Notes: generated by a model from the letters alone, not told the origin. A stretch of DNA of 64,000 bases from Actinomadura oligospora ATCC 43269 (GCF_000518265.1 NZ_JADG01000008.1:248001-312000), one strand, 5' to 3'. Shown: positions 1 to 9,067, counted from the stretch's first letter. Translations and numbers: made by a program.

Positions 1-1
1 G

Positions 2-238
2 CCACCGGCACGGGTGCCCGTGGCCGGGCCACCGGCACCGGTGCCCGCCGACTGGCCCGACGCGCCGTGCGGCTACCTGCGCACCCACGCCGACCGCACC
101 GCCACCCCACCCCAGGACGGCGCGGACTCGCGCGACCAGGCCGTCCGCGAGGCGTCGCTGCGCGGCTGGACGGTCGTCCAGCACGAGCCGCCCGCAGCCG
201 TCGCCCAAACCCTCAGTGAACTTATCGCCACCCTCTGA
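2..238 (+). CDS. C-terminal end of a possible alpha/beta hydrolase (5' end outside window)
   Basis: The reading frame is open from the first bases of the window to a TGA at 238, so this is the 3' end of a longer gene. The visible part runs CGYLRTHADRT, then a charged stretch, then RGWTVVQHEPPAAVAQTL. That layout resembles the last strand and helix of small actinobacterial alpha/beta hydrolases, where a GW(P/T)V strand precedes the catalytic-His loop and a final helix. No His of an obvious triad can be placed, so the family is a guess from pattern only. A GTG at 14 is in frame but has no convincing ribosome site. Confidence 0.35.
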   Translation, partial: PPARVPVAGPPAPVPADWPDAPCGYLRTHADRTATPPQDGADSRDQAVREASLRGWTVVQHEPPAAVAQTLSELIATL

Positions 239-320
239 CAGAACCGCCGACAGAACCGCACGACTGTGCCGTGCGGCCCTGTTTTCGCAGATCAGATGGG
301 TTGATGAGGAGAGATGAAGG

Positions 321-947
321 TCAGGTGTCGGCGTTCTTGAGCAGGTCGTCGAGCATCGCGTCGTAGTCGTCCTCGGGGCGGCCGAGGTCCATGCGCGCGC
401 GATAGCGGAGCCGGAGCAACGCCTCCAGGCTGTCCTCGGCGAGGGCGGCGTCGTCGGGATCGACCGCCTCACCGCCGGGCCTCACAGGGATCCTCCCCGC
501 GGCACGGTCACGCAGCACGAGCACGATGTCCACGCCGTTCGTCGACCACTCGTGCGCGCCCAGGACGTCGCCGTGCGCGTAGAGCGTCTCGGAGACGGCG
601 CGGTACACCTCGGGGTCACGCGGCTCGTCCGCACGGATGTCGCTCACCAGGGCGCGCGCCTCGGCGACGTGTCCCAGCTCGAACAGGGCGTCGGCCAGAT
701 ACGCGCGCGGGTCGCCGTAGGTCTCGCCGCCGTCCTCCACCGCGCGGCGGTAGAACTGGGCGGCGCGGTCGTGCTCGCCGGCGTGCTGCCACTGCTCGCC
801 CGCGCGCAGCAGCACGTTGGCGCGCGACACCCCGCCCGACACGGCGTCGGCGAGCTCGGCCAGCCGCCGCGCCGCCGCGATGTGATCGCCCGTGCGCAGC
901 GTGTCGAACTCCAGATCGTCGAGATCGTCTTCCGTCACATGCGTCAC
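321..947 (-). CDS. TPR-repeat protein
   Basis: A 208-residue acidic, soluble protein. Helical pairs typical of tetratricopeptide repeats run from about residue 20 to 130 (AARRLAELAD, LLRAGEQWQHAGEHDRAAQFYRR, AYLADALFELGHVAEARAL, YRAVSETLYAHGDVLGAHEW). TPR units build protein-binding scaffolds; the partner is unknown. No signal peptide or membrane segment is visible. The start is GTG at 947; a second in-frame GTG lies three codons inside, so the exact N-terminus is uncertain. The next gene on this strand ends about 190 bp upstream, so it is probably transcribed alone. Confidence 0.75.
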   Translation of the reverse strand: MTHVTEDDLDDLEFDTLRTGDHIAAARRLAELADAVSGGVSRANVLLRAGEQWQHAGEHDRAAQFYRRAVEDGGETYGDPRAYLADALFELGHVAEARALVSDIRADEPRDPEVYRAVSETLYAHGDVLGAHEWSTNGVDIVLVLRDRAAGRIPVRPGGEAVDPDDAALAEDSLEALLRLRYRARMDLGRPEDDYDAMLDDLLKNADT

Positions 948-1134
948 GCCTCAACGCTACCCGGCGCCGCACGCCCGAAGCGGGCGAATCTCGGATGATC
1001 GCTGATGAATTCGCGTTTCCCGCAGGTCATCGGCGGTGTGAACGCGGGCAAGGCGGGTCGAACCCGCGCGGTGACGGTCACCCCCACGGGCGGTAAGAGC
1101 ACCCGGGCGGTGTCCGGAACGGGCGTTTCGCCGA

Positions 1135-2547
1135 TCAGCGGCGTGAGCGCTCCAGCGCGTCCCAGAAACCGCGGCGGAGGGCGTGCCTGACCTCGTCGTG
1201 TAGCAGGAAGTCGATGGGGAGCGACGAGCCCTGGAGTAGGCGGGCCTCCAGGTCGGAGGGCATGCGCGGCTTACGCGCGAGGACGGCCTCGAGCCACAGC
1301 GCGGGCGCGTCGCGGGCGACGGACTCGCCGAAGTCCTGGCCCTCCTGATGGGCGGCCTTCACCGCGTCCGAGAGGCTCGGCGCGCTCTGCGCGGGGACGG
1401 GCAGCGGCGCGATCTGCTGCGGACCGGTGTACGGGCCGTGCGGCTGGGACGGCATGGACGGCGGCGGCGTCGAGGGCGGCGACATGGGCGAGGAGCTGTA
1501 GTGCGGGCCGGTGGACGGCGGCGGCGTCGACGAGGGTGACTTGGTCGCGGACGGCCCGGGCGTGGGCGCCGCGTGCAGGGGCGAGGGGGTGCCGGTCGGC
1601 GAGCCCGAGGTGCCGGACAAGCCGATGCCGCTCGTCCCGAGGGCTTCCAGCGCGCTGATGCCGGACGGGGGCGAACCGAGCCCGGAGGCGGACGAACCGA
1701 GCCCGGGCACGGACGAGCCGAGCCCGGCCGAACCGAGACCGCCCGCGCCGAGGCCCCCCGCGCTGAGCGGCGGGGGAGTGCCGGCGCCGAGGCTCGGCGT
1801 CCCGGACCCGAAGCTGCTGCCGAGCCCGGTCGAACCGGATGCACTCGCGGGCGCGGGGGTGATCGGGGACGACGGCGGCGGACTGCTGTGCGTGCTGGAC
1901 TGGAGCGGGCTGAGTGTTCCGGTGCCGACGCCGCCGTTACCGTTGCCGTGCCCGTTCGACAGAGGACCGGGCGTGGTCGTGGAGGTGCCTGTGCCGCTCG
2001 CGCCGTCCACGCCGGTCAGCAGGTTCACGTACGGGCGCAGGTGGCCGGAGCCGATCTCGATGAGGTCGTCGCACTCCTGCCTGAGCACGCGCGAGATCGT
2101 CCAGTTGCCGTCGACGGCGACGTGCACCACGGTCACGCGTACGCCGAGGTCCTGCGCGTCCGCGACGACCTGGGCGAGATCCTCGTCGCCGCTCACGACG
2201 ACGGCGTCGGCGAGCGCGCCGTTGCGCGCGAGCGCCATCAGGTCGCGATGGATCTCGGTGTCGACGCCCTCGCGGCGGCCCGGACGGATGCGGCCGAGCC
2301 GCAGCTTGAGGCCGGGCAGGTCGGCGAGCGCCTCGTGCTCGGGCGCGCGGCGCCCCTCGACCGTCGCCTCGTACCAGTAGCAGCGCAGCATGGGCAGGCT
2401 CGTGCGCTCGCGCGCGAGGTTGCCAAGCAGTTGCAGCAGGCCGCCGAAGTCCCAGGAGACGGCCTCGCGATGGCGTGTGCCGTGCACCGCCATGGCGCCG
2501 TCCGCCAGCAGGTAGCCGGCGTCTACGAACAGCGCACAGCGATCCAT
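1135..2547 (-). CDS. NYN (PIN-like) domain protein with long Ser/Gly/Pro-rich linker
   Basis: The first ~170 residues form a NYN/DUF88 (LabA-type) fold. CALFVDAGYLL carries the first acidic residue, VDTEIHRDLMALA the middle ones, and VVVSGDEDLAQVVADAQ the SGDxD motif. NYN proteins are PIN-like putative metal-dependent ribonucleases. A roughly 220-residue Ser/Gly/Pro/Thr linker follows, built of imperfect short repeats around GLGSS, then a compact C-terminal ~70-residue helical segment ending ALRRGFWDALERSRR. I chose ATG 2547 because an AAGGCGGAG ribosome site precedes it; the frame stays open a further 21 codons upstream. The low-complexity linker is unusual for the family. Confidence 0.8.
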   Translation of the reverse strand: MDRCALFVDAGYLLADGAMAVHGTRHREAVSWDFGGLLQLLGNLARERTSLPMLRCYWYEATVEGRRAPEHEALADLPGLKLRLGRIRPGRREGVDTEIHRDLMALARNGALADAVVVSGDEDLAQVVADAQDLGVRVTVVHVAVDGNWTISRVLRQECDDLIEIGSGHLRPYVNLLTGVDGASGTGTSTTTPGPLSNGHGNGNGGVGTGTLSPLQSSTHSSPPPSSPITPAPASASGSTGLGSSFGSGTPSLGAGTPPPLSAGGLGAGGLGSAGLGSSVPGLGSSASGLGSPPSGISALEALGTSGIGLSGTSGSPTGTPSPLHAAPTPGPSATKSPSSTPPPSTGPHYSSSPMSPPSTPPPSMPSQPHGPYTGPQQIAPLPVPAQSAPSLSDAVKAAHQEGQDFGESVARDAPALWLEAVLARKPRMPSDLEARLLQGSSLPIDFLLHDEVRHALRRGFWDALERSRR

Positions 2548-2990
2548 GCGGCTCCGCCTTTCGTCAACACGGGACCTCATGCGGCTCCCACCCGGCGGCG
2601 AGGTCGGCAAGGGTCACCCTCATCGGGCCCGCCCTCCTGGCTCTCGGACGTGGGCCGGTCGAAGACCCCGGGCGTTCTTAGCGTAGTGAAGCCCGTAAGA
2701 CCGGTAGGCCAATACGGCGATTCGACACTCTTTCACGACAGTACGCCGTGCGCGAGCCCCCTGACGCCCGTGCTCCGGCGCGCGGCCCGTCCGTCGGACG
2801 GGCAACTCCTGCGCGGACGCTACCAGCCGTTCCGGTCGGTCCCTAATGCTTCGTCCATGATCTTTACGGAAACTCCCGGCGCACGGTTCAATGCGGGCGA
2901 GTCGTCCTCTGGGCTCATGACCAGCGCATGGTGCGTCCGTGGTTTGAGCACGTCAGAAGCCTAGGTGAAGGCTTGTTGTCGGGCCGGAAC
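2548..2990. other. Intergenic stretch with no supported gene
   Basis: This 440-base gap lies between the NYN gene and the 3' end of the sigma-factor fusion gene. Frames that are open here lack codon bias and ribosome sites. The part near 2690-2760 is less GC-rich and should hold the promoter of the NYN gene, but I cannot assign -35/-10 boxes with confidence. Confidence 0.5.
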
Positions 2991-3044
2991 TCAGCTCCGC
3001 ATAGACGCGTTCACTGTTCAGCTCCGCATCGGCGCGTTCACTGT
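2991..3044 (-). repeat. 27-bp tandem duplication of the gene's 3' end
   Basis: Two adjacent 27-base units, 2991-3017 and 3018-3044, differ at only two positions. The right-hand unit encodes the last eight codons and stop of the sigma-factor fusion gene (TVNAPMRS-stop). The left-hand unit, beyond the stop, would read TVNASMRS-stop. It looks like a slippage duplication of the gene end that left a non-coding second copy. Confidence 0.85.
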
Positions 3045-5651
3045 GACGACACCAAGGAGCAAGGCGTCGTCCTGAGTCTCCATAGAGAGCGTGGAGCGTC
3101 GCCCGAGGACGGCGGTGAAGTCATCCACGTCCGTGCCGAACGTCAGCTGCCGCCCGACCGCACCTAGGGAGGAGTTGTCGAACACGTTGTCCGTTGAGCG
3201 GGTGCCTGTGATGGGTGTGAGTGGACGTCCGTCCAGGAGAAGTCGATCGCCTTTAAGCCCGGAGTCGCCCTCCCAGCCGACAAGCCCGATGTGCGCGGGA
3301 CGCGCTGCGGGGATGAGTCCGCTAAGCGGGATGGTCGTGCTGCGGTCGCCCTGGGGACTCAGCGCGCGCGGGCCGTCCAGAACGGCGACCTGCTGAAGCG
3401 GAGCAGCCGGATCCCTAACAACGACGACCAGACTCCAACCGGCGTAATGCGAGACTCCGGGAACGGTCGGGACGTCCGCTCCCCACCACTCGCCGCTCCC
3501 GTGCGCGCGCACGAGGTTCGTGACGTCCGCGAACGCCTGGTAGGCGGTGAAGTCGGGGAGGCGGCCATTCTGCACATCACTCGGACGCACCGGCTCGTAC
3601 TTGCCGCTTGGCGGGCGGACGCGCGCGGTGACAGCCCCCGTGTCCGCGCCCTTCGCCACCCCTGACCAGTACAAGCCGGCCCACAGAACGGATGAGGCCT
3701 TGGGAAGGGCCAGGCGTGCTGCGCTGGACGCCTTGGTGGATGGGTCGTTATCCCGATCCACTGGCTGCATGTTCCAGAAGTCGTCGTCCTGCTCCTCGCC
3801 TTGGCGGCCGAGTGCCTGCTTGCAGCTCTGCTGGGTCTCGTCGCAACTCATTAGGGAGTTGCCTATGGACATGACGCTGGCTTTGCCGTCCGTCGCGAAC
3901 CGTGCCGGCAGGCCGCCCTTGACCACGCCCCAGGACGCCTGTGCCGCGACCTTCTGCTTTCCCGAGTGGAGAGTGACCGTCGGAGGCCGTCCAACAGGCG
4001 CCGACTCCCCGACTTGGACGCGTAGATAGGCCGAGGTGCTCTGACCGTTGGGCAGCGCAGCGTGCGTGCAGCGAACGCTGGCGGCCGGGGCCTGAATGGG
4101 GCGGCACGACCAGTCGTCCCCTGCGGGCACGAGCGGCTTGAACAGGACACCGTGTCGTCCGCTGGCCGCACCCGCATAGGAGACGTCAGGGGGAAGCTTG
4201 ACGTCCGCGAGCAGGTCATCCGTCTGACCGCCGGCGTTGTGCACGGTCATTCCGACGATGCCGGGCTGGTTGTGCAAGAGTGCGCCTACTGGGCCGATGT
4301 TGACGTCCAGCTTCGCTGGCACCGCTGGCATAGCGGGCACGGGAGCTTTCGGCTTGGACTGCTGCTTCTTCTTGGGCTTCGCCTTGGGGACGGGCTTGGG
4401 CGCCTGCGGCGGGAGCTTGGGCTTCGGCTTTGCGGCAGGTGGTTTCGGTTGGGCGGGAGCTGGAACGGCATGCGGGACGGCCAACGGCGGCTTGTGCGGG
4501 TGCGTAAGAGGCTGATTGTTCGACGCCAGGTTCATAGCGAGCGCGACCGCCGCCGCTATGACCGCAGCGGTGCCGCCCGCACTCAGCGCTTGCTGCTGCC
4601 GCTTGGGCAGATGGCGGAACCACGTCCAGAGACCGCCTCCGACAGCACCGCCCTTGGCCGCTGCCAGGTATGCGGTGACAGCGCCGCCGAGCACGAGCGG
4701 ACCGAGGGCCTCGCGTAGTGCGGTGTTGATGTCGGCAAGTTCGGCGTAAAGCGCTTTGCATGGTTCGCAGTCGTCCAGGTGTGCTTTGACGCGCTGGCTG
4801 TCCCGCTTGGCGAGCCCCCCGCGCACGTGCGCGCCCAACATCTCCAAGACGGGACGGCACTTCTCGTCGACAACGACTGGTGTGTTCGCGAACGCCATGG
4901 TCGCTGCCGCAGGTAGCGCGGCAGAGGGCGGGGACGGGACACCGCCTGTGAAGGCGACACCGCTTCGAGGCTTCGCGCGCGCAGGAGCCGACTCCTCGGC
5001 GGAACTCGCATCGGCCGGAGGAACCGCAGCGGCCTCTTCGGCCTCCGGATCTGCTGCCGCGCCGTACGAGGTCGCCAAGTGCATTTGCAGGTAGGCCTGA
5101 CGTAGTCCTTCACGTGCGCGGTAGGCGAGCGCCGCGACTCCGTTGGCCGTTAGCCCGAGGAAGGGCGCCACCTCGGCGGGCTTCGCGCCTTCCACTTCGG
5201 TGTGCCACAGGACGGCCTGCCAGCGTTCCGGCAGCGTTCGGAACGCGCGCACGATCATCGAGCGCTCCAGGCCCTCCACCGCCGGATCCACGAAGGGCGC
5301 GCCGGGGTCGAACTGCTCGATCTGGTCGGTGCTGTGCAGTCGCTTCTCGCCCCGGTAGCGGTCGTACACGGTCCGCCGGACCGACGTCAGCAGGTACGGC
5401 CGGAACCCCGCCTGCGGACCGCCGCCGCGTTGCAGCGCGTCCAGGATCTTTGCGAACGCGTCCTGAACCGCATCCTCCGCCGCGTCCCCACCGACCAGGT
5501 GGTGCGCCAGCCCACGCGCGGTGCCCACGTGCCGTTCGTACAGTTCGCCGTACGCCGTGAGGTCGCCTTCGCGGATCCGTGAGATGAGCGCCGCGTCGCT
5601 GGCCTCGGTACCGTCACCGGCCGGAGCAGCCTCGAACGCGGTTTCGCTCAC
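3018..5651 (-). CDS. ECF-type sigma factor fused to zinc-motif anti-sigma-like segment, membrane helix and extracellular domain
   Basis: An 877-residue multidomain protein; GTG 5651 follows a GGAGGA site, and 45 further open codons upstream are not needed. Residues ~20-90 are sigma region 2 (DAALISRIREGDLTAYGELY; VQDAFAKILDAL) and ~130-190 region 4 (LPERWQAVLWHTEVEGAKPAEVA). An HxxxCxxC zinc motif (AHLDDCEPC) like that of ZAS anti-sigma factors follows, then hydrophobic segments including AVIAAAVALAM, a Pro/Lys-rich wall-spanning linker, and about 450 outer residues. The last 300 resemble the DUF11/DUF3344-type surface module (LYWSG, AFADVTNLV, YAGWSLVVVV). ECF groups with C-terminal membrane extensions are known in actinobacteria (ECF52/53 type); placing it there is inference. 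It probably senses an envelope signal and reports it to its own sigma domain. Confidence 0.8.
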   Translation of the reverse strand: MSETAFEAAPAGDGTEASDAALISRIREGDLTAYGELYERHVGTARGLAHHLVGGDAAEDAVQDAFAKILDALQRGGGPQAGFRPYLLTSVRRTVYDRYRGEKRLHSTDQIEQFDPGAPFVDPAVEGLERSMIVRAFRTLPERWQAVLWHTEVEGAKPAEVAPFLGLTANGVAALAYRAREGLRQAYLQMHLATSYGAAADPEAEEAAAVPPADASSAEESAPARAKPRSGVAFTGGVPSPPSAALPAAATMAFANTPVVVDEKCRPVLEMLGAHVRGGLAKRDSQRVKAHLDDCEPCKALYAELADINTALREALGPLVLGGAVTAYLAAAKGGAVGGGLWTWFRHLPKRQQQALSAGGTAAVIAAAVALAMNLASNNQPLTHPHKPPLAVPHAVPAPAQPKPPAAKPKPKLPPQAPKPVPKAKPKKKQQSKPKAPVPAMPAVPAKLDVNIGPVGALLHNQPGIVGMTVHNAGGQTDDLLADVKLPPDVSYAGAASGRHGVLFKPLVPAGDDWSCRPIQAPAASVRCTHAALPNGQSTSAYLRVQVGESAPVGRPPTVTLHSGKQKVAAQASWGVVKGGLPARFATDGKASVMSIGNSLMSCDETQQSCKQALGRQGEEQDDDFWNMQPVDRDNDPSTKASSAARLALPKASSVLWAGLYWSGVAKGADTGAVTARVRPPSGKYEPVRPSDVQNGRLPDFTAYQAFADVTNLVRAHGSGEWWGADVPTVPGVSHYAGWSLVVVVRDPAAPLQQVAVLDGPRALSPQGDRSTTIPLSGLIPAARPAHIGLVGWEGDSGLKGDRLLLDGRPLTPITGTRSTDNVFDNSSLGAVGRQLTFGTDVDDFTAVLGRRSTLSMETQDDALLLGVVTVNAPMRS

Positions 5652-5889
5652 GGGTCCTCCAGGTCGTGGCAAGGGCAGGGAGCGTCCACCGAAGAAGCCG
5701 GGGACGGAACGCCGCGCGGCCGTCCCTCCCGAGGGAGCTGTGAGTGATGGCTTGACCACGAAACGTCGCCGGGAATGATTCCGCAAACCGCGTCATGACT
5801 AAACCGCTTCCGCGTCATAGGTCTGGGAGGACGCACCGAACGGACAGTCCGCCCACCGACACGACCTACGAACGGGCAGGTGAGTGCGT

Positions 5890-6429
5890 GTGCGTAGGAC
5901 CGGACTCCGGAACGCGGCGGAAGTGGCGGGAGCTACCGGCGACAATCCGGCGAGTCTCCTCGTGGAGACATGGAGGCGGCGAAGCGCGGAGGCGGGATGG
6001 GGGGCGCCGGACGACTGGTGGGCCCCTGCCGTGGAGGAGATGGCGTGTGCGGCCCGCGCGCGCCTGACCGAGCTGTACGCGGCGGGAGACCTGGACGGGC
6101 GGCGGCCGTCCGAAACTCACTGCCTGGTCATGCTCGACCTCGCCGACGACTGCGAACCGTGGCGGAAGCTGGCTCACGCCATTGTCGTCGCCTACGAGCT
6201 ACGCGCTGTGTTCCGCCACGGAGAAACCCTCGCGCAGATTGGCCCCGGGCGTGCGGCTGTTCTTGCGCCGCTTTCGCCGCACCTGTCTCGCCGCCTGAGA
6301 ATCCTGCACGGTCGGATCGTCCGGACGATGGGCCGCGACGCTCTCGCCGGACGATTCCTGATGTGGGTGGAGTGCCTCCCGTGCGCGCGTGAGGACGCAC
6401 TTTCCCTGCTCGACCCGCAGCCTCGTTGA
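5890..6429 (+). CDS. Hypothetical soluble protein, 179 aa
   Basis: I do not recognise this family. The protein is alpha-helical and Arg/Ala/Leu-rich, with two possible metal-type Cys/His groups (ETHCLVMLDLADDCEPWRKLAH and WVECLPCARED) and no signal peptide or membrane segment. GTG 5890 is preferred over GTG 5884 because GCAGGTGAG then sits at a normal distance. It is divergent from the sigma-factor fusion gene with about 240 bp between them, so the two may share a control region. Codon use is normal for the region. Confidence 0.6.
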   Translation: MRRTGLRNAAEVAGATGDNPASLLVETWRRRSAEAGWGAPDDWWAPAVEEMACAARARLTELYAAGDLDGRRPSETHCLVMLDLADDCEPWRKLAHAIVVAYELRAVFRHGETLAQIGPGRAAVLAPLSPHLSRRLRILHGRIVRTMGRDALAGRFLMWVECLPCAREDALSLLDPQPR

Positions 6430-6461
6430 GCGGCCGGACCCAGGCAATTCCGGCCGACGGA

Positions 6462-6513
6462 GGCCATCGGTGTCGCCAGCCCCGGCGAGGGGGCGGGGCT
6501 GGCGCCGATGGCC
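6462..6513. terminator. Strong hairpin between convergent genes
   Basis: Arms 6462-6470 plus 6474-6483 pair with 6495-6513 (GGCCATCGG and CGCCAGCCCC), interrupted only by a 3-nt bulge. It lies just past the end of the hypothetical gene at 6429 and probably ends its transcript. There is no U-tract, as is common in actinobacteria. Confidence 0.65.
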
Positions 6514-6522
6514 CCGATGGGG

Positions 6523-6559
6523 GTGTCCGTTCCGATTCAGGAGGGGGCGGAACGGACAC
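6523..6559 (-). terminator. Perfect 12-bp stem after the phosphatase gene
   Basis: GTGTCCGTTCCG at 6523-6534 pairs perfectly with 6548-6559 around a 13-nt loop. It begins four bases past the stop codon of the PhoD-type gene on the minus strand, the expected place for its terminator. Confidence 0.65.
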
Positions 6560-6562
6560 ACC

Positions 6563-8269
6563 TCACCGGGTTATCGAGATCGTGGAAATCTGCGTCAACT
6601 CCGTGGGCGTGGTGGGCGACTGCCATTGGACGCGGCTGTCGCGCCCGGTCAGCTCGACCGTCGCGATCGCGTTGTCGAACCAGGGGCCGTCCGTGATGCG
6701 CCACCGCAGCGGCGGGCGCGGAACACGCGCCATGCGGGCGAGCCAACGGAACGGCATTCCCACGCCTCGTGCGCACGCGAAGCGGTTCGCCCACTGGTAC
6801 TTGCCGGGGAGCGGGTTGCGCAGCGGTGAGCACACGACCTGCACGACGTCGGAAGCCATGTCGGGGGAGGTCACACGGGCCAGGTAGGAGTAGTGGACGT
6901 CACCGGAGAGAAAGGCGACTGTGGCGGGCGCGGTACCCCGCTCGCCGCGTGCCACGGCGATGACGTCGTTCGCGACCTCTCTGAAGGAACGTTCGAACGC
7001 GGCCCAGTGCTCCAGGTCGGCGGCCTGCCGGATCTTCTCCCCCGCGCCCGCGGCGCGGGTGCCCCACGCGCCCTCCGCGACGGCCTCGTTCCACGACTCC
7101 GCGTGGTGAATGGCGGGCGCGAGCAGGTACGGCAGGGACGACGCGACCAGCAGATGGTCCACGTCGCCCTGGAACTGCCTGTCCAGCCAGTCGAACTCCT
7201 CGTCGTCGAGCATGCCGCGTCGTTCCGGCGTCAGCAGCCGCGAGCATCGGCTGTCGACGACGACCAGGCGCGTCCGTCCCCACTCGTGCGCGTAGCTCCA
7301 ACGCGCCGTCGCGGGCTCCCGGTCGGCGCGCTCAGCGAACTCGTCCAGAACCTTGCCGCTGTCGCCGCTGCTGGCGGACGCCTCCCGGACGGCCGTGAAC
7401 ACCTCGTTCGCCATGCGTTCTTCAGGCGAGAGGTTCCCCAGGTGCTGATAAACCCAATACGAGCTGATGCCGCCGACGATGCGGTCCCGCCACCACGGCA
7501 GCGCCCACATCTGCTGCCGCCACGTGTACGAGGTGTTCCAGTCGTCGCGGATGTCGTGGTCGTCGAACACCGTGAGCGAGGGCACCGTGGACAGCAGCCA
7601 ACGCACGGCCGGATCCTCGCGCCAAGCGAGACGGTAGAGCTGCGTGTACTCCTCGAAGTCGGCGATCTCATCATCCGGACACGCCTCGGCGGGTGGCTTT
7701 GGCTCCGCAACCTCGCCGGTTCCAGATGTACCGCCACGGTTCGCTGGTGTGCTGGGCTCGGCGGTGCCGGTTTGGCGTCCGTCGCGTCGCGCGCGCACGA
7801 TCTCGCGCATCGCCGGATCGAGTTCGTCCGCGTACACCTGGTCGCCGACCATGAGCAGGATGTCGGGCCACGCCGTGTCCCCACGTACGAGGTGGTGCGC
7901 GAGAGCGGCGAGAGTGTCGAAACCGGCCTTGCCCTCACGGTCCGGAGAGCGGCGGCATGAGCCGAACGAGACGCGCAATGTGCCGGACGGATCGAGCGTG
8001 CGCAGCTGACTGTCGGGGAACGTGGAACCCTCTTCGGGCCAGACGCGGGCGCCGTTCAGTTCCACCTGGTACGGAACACGCGCGCCGGGAGCGAGACCGC
8101 CGACCTCGACGAGCGCGAAGTGATGTCCGTGGATGGTGAACGTCTCCGCCCCCGCCTCCACGTCCCCCGCGCGCACGAGCACCCGGCATGGACGGTCGGT
8201 CTCCACCCACACGGTCGCGGTGCTTTCGCCGACATGCCGGAGGAGAGGTCCAAGTACCAATGCGGTCAT
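6563..8269 (-). CDS. Alkaline phosphatase D (PhoD)-like metallophosphoesterase
   Basis: A 568-residue protein. An N-terminal fibronectin-like domain (LGPLLRHVGESTATVWVETD) is followed by the PhoD catalytic fold: VSFGSCRRSPD, MVGDQVYADELD, TVFDDHDIRDDWN and LSGDVHYSYLARV supply the metal-binding Asp, Asn and His residues. PhoD enzymes hydrolyse phosphodiesters or phosphomonoesters with Ca/Fe. No Tat or Sec signal is present, so this looks like the cytoplasmic subfamily often annotated as alkaline phosphatase family. ATG 8269 has a GAGAGGCGAG site; longer frames would run into the acetyltransferase gene. A Pro/Thr/Gly-rich insertion (~residues 190-225) breaks the usual spacing. Confidence 0.85.
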   Translation of the reverse strand: MTALVLGPLLRHVGESTATVWVETDRPCRVLVRAGDVEAGAETFTIHGHHFALVEVGGLAPGARVPYQVELNGARVWPEEGSTFPDSQLRTLDPSGTLRVSFGSCRRSPDREGKAGFDTLAALAHHLVRGDTAWPDILLMVGDQVYADELDPAMREIVRARRDGRQTGTAEPSTPANRGGTSGTGEVAEPKPPAEACPDDEIADFEEYTQLYRLAWREDPAVRWLLSTVPSLTVFDDHDIRDDWNTSYTWRQQMWALPWWRDRIVGGISSYWVYQHLGNLSPEERMANEVFTAVREASASSGDSGKVLDEFAERADREPATARWSYAHEWGRTRLVVVDSRCSRLLTPERRGMLDDEEFDWLDRQFQGDVDHLLVASSLPYLLAPAIHHAESWNEAVAEGAWGTRAAGAGEKIRQAADLEHWAAFERSFREVANDVIAVARGERGTAPATVAFLSGDVHYSYLARVTSPDMASDVVQVVCSPLRNPLPGKYQWANRFACARGVGMPFRWLARMARVPRPPLRWRITDGPWFDNAIATVELTGRDSRVQWQSPTTPTELTQISTISITR

Positions 8270-8373
8270 AACTCGCCTCTCTACTGGATGCGAGCCGTCC
8301 CCGTCCATGGGTTGGCACGTTCGACTATCGGGCCCGTCCACCATGGTGAGAGCAGGGAAAACGGATGAATCCG

Positions 8374-8922
8374 TCAGGACGTGGGGGAGCAGGGGACCCA
8401 ATAGCGCAGCTTGATCCCACGACGGTCCTCCAGAACACCGCCGTTCCGCTCGATGACGGAACGTGACGCGGTGTTGTCAGTGTCACAGGTGACGAGCAGC
8501 TGCTCGATGCCGAGCCCGCGCGCGATGGGTAGAGCCGCCCCGAGCATCGCGCTCGCGTGCCCGCGACGGCGGGCCGACGGCCGGACGTCGTAGCCTACGT
8601 GCCCGTTCGACTCGAGCAACCAGGGGTTCAGCCGATGCCTGAGGGTCAGCCGCCCGACGAACTCGTCCCCGTCCACCCACCACAGGATCGTCGTGGGGAC
8701 GTGCTCGGGCGGGCGCGGCGTCTCGTCCAAGGCCAGCGAGCGGACGTGCCGGACGAACCGGCCGAACGGCTCCGGCTCGTCCCATTCGCCCCCGTAGACG
8801 CGGATGTCCCGCCCGAGCCAGCTGTCGTCCTCGGGCGCCCCACGGCCCTCCGCGCGGAACTCCGCCATCGCGGCGAGAAACGAGAGCCGGACCCGTGCGT
8901 TCGGAGCGATCAATGCAGGCAC
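8374..8922 (-). CDS. GNAT-family N-acetyltransferase
   Basis: 182 residues. The acetyl-CoA-binding core is visible as VGYDVRPSARRRGHASAMLGAAL (motif A, RxxGHA in place of RGxGIG), followed by LLVTCDTDNTASRSVIERNGGVLE (motif B) and a terminal LRYWV strand. Such enzymes transfer acetyl from acetyl-CoA to amines; the substrate is not predictable. It lies about 100 bp upstream of the PhoD-type gene on the same strand and may be co-transcribed. The ATG at 8922 matches the usual N-terminal helix of the family. Confidence 0.85.
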   Translation of the reverse strand: MPALIAPNARVRLSFLAAMAEFRAEGRGAPEDDSWLGRDIRVYGGEWDEPEPFGRFVRHVRSLALDETPRPPEHVPTTILWWVDGDEFVGRLTLRHRLNPWLLESNGHVGYDVRPSARRRGHASAMLGAALPIARGLGIEQLLVTCDTDNTASRSVIERNGGVLEDRRGIKLRYWVPCSPTS

Positions 8923-8986
8923 GTGTCTATTTCTATCGGGAAAGGGCTATGTGTCGGGTGGGTGCCACCTAGGTACTTGTACTCGC

Positions 8987-9012
8987 CCATGGTGGGGCAG
9001 GCCCCACCATGG
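8987..9012. promoter_or_regulatory. Perfect 12-bp palindrome, possible operator
   Basis: CCATGGTGGGGC at 8987-8998 is followed, after AG, by its exact reverse complement at 9001-9012. It lies about 65 bp upstream of the acetyltransferase gene and about 55 bp before a small plus-strand gene. The position between divergent genes and the near absence of a loop favour a protein-binding site over a terminator, though no regulator can be named. Confidence 0.55.
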
Positions 9013-9067
9013 ATTTGGGGTGCTGGTCCCATGTCTCCAGCATGCGCGCATCCCTAGATTCGGTGGC

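Noticed and set aside
1518..2020. A tandem-repeat element in the NYN gene
   Set aside because: The GLGSS-type repeats are in frame and encode the flexible linker of the protein; no separate element is needed.
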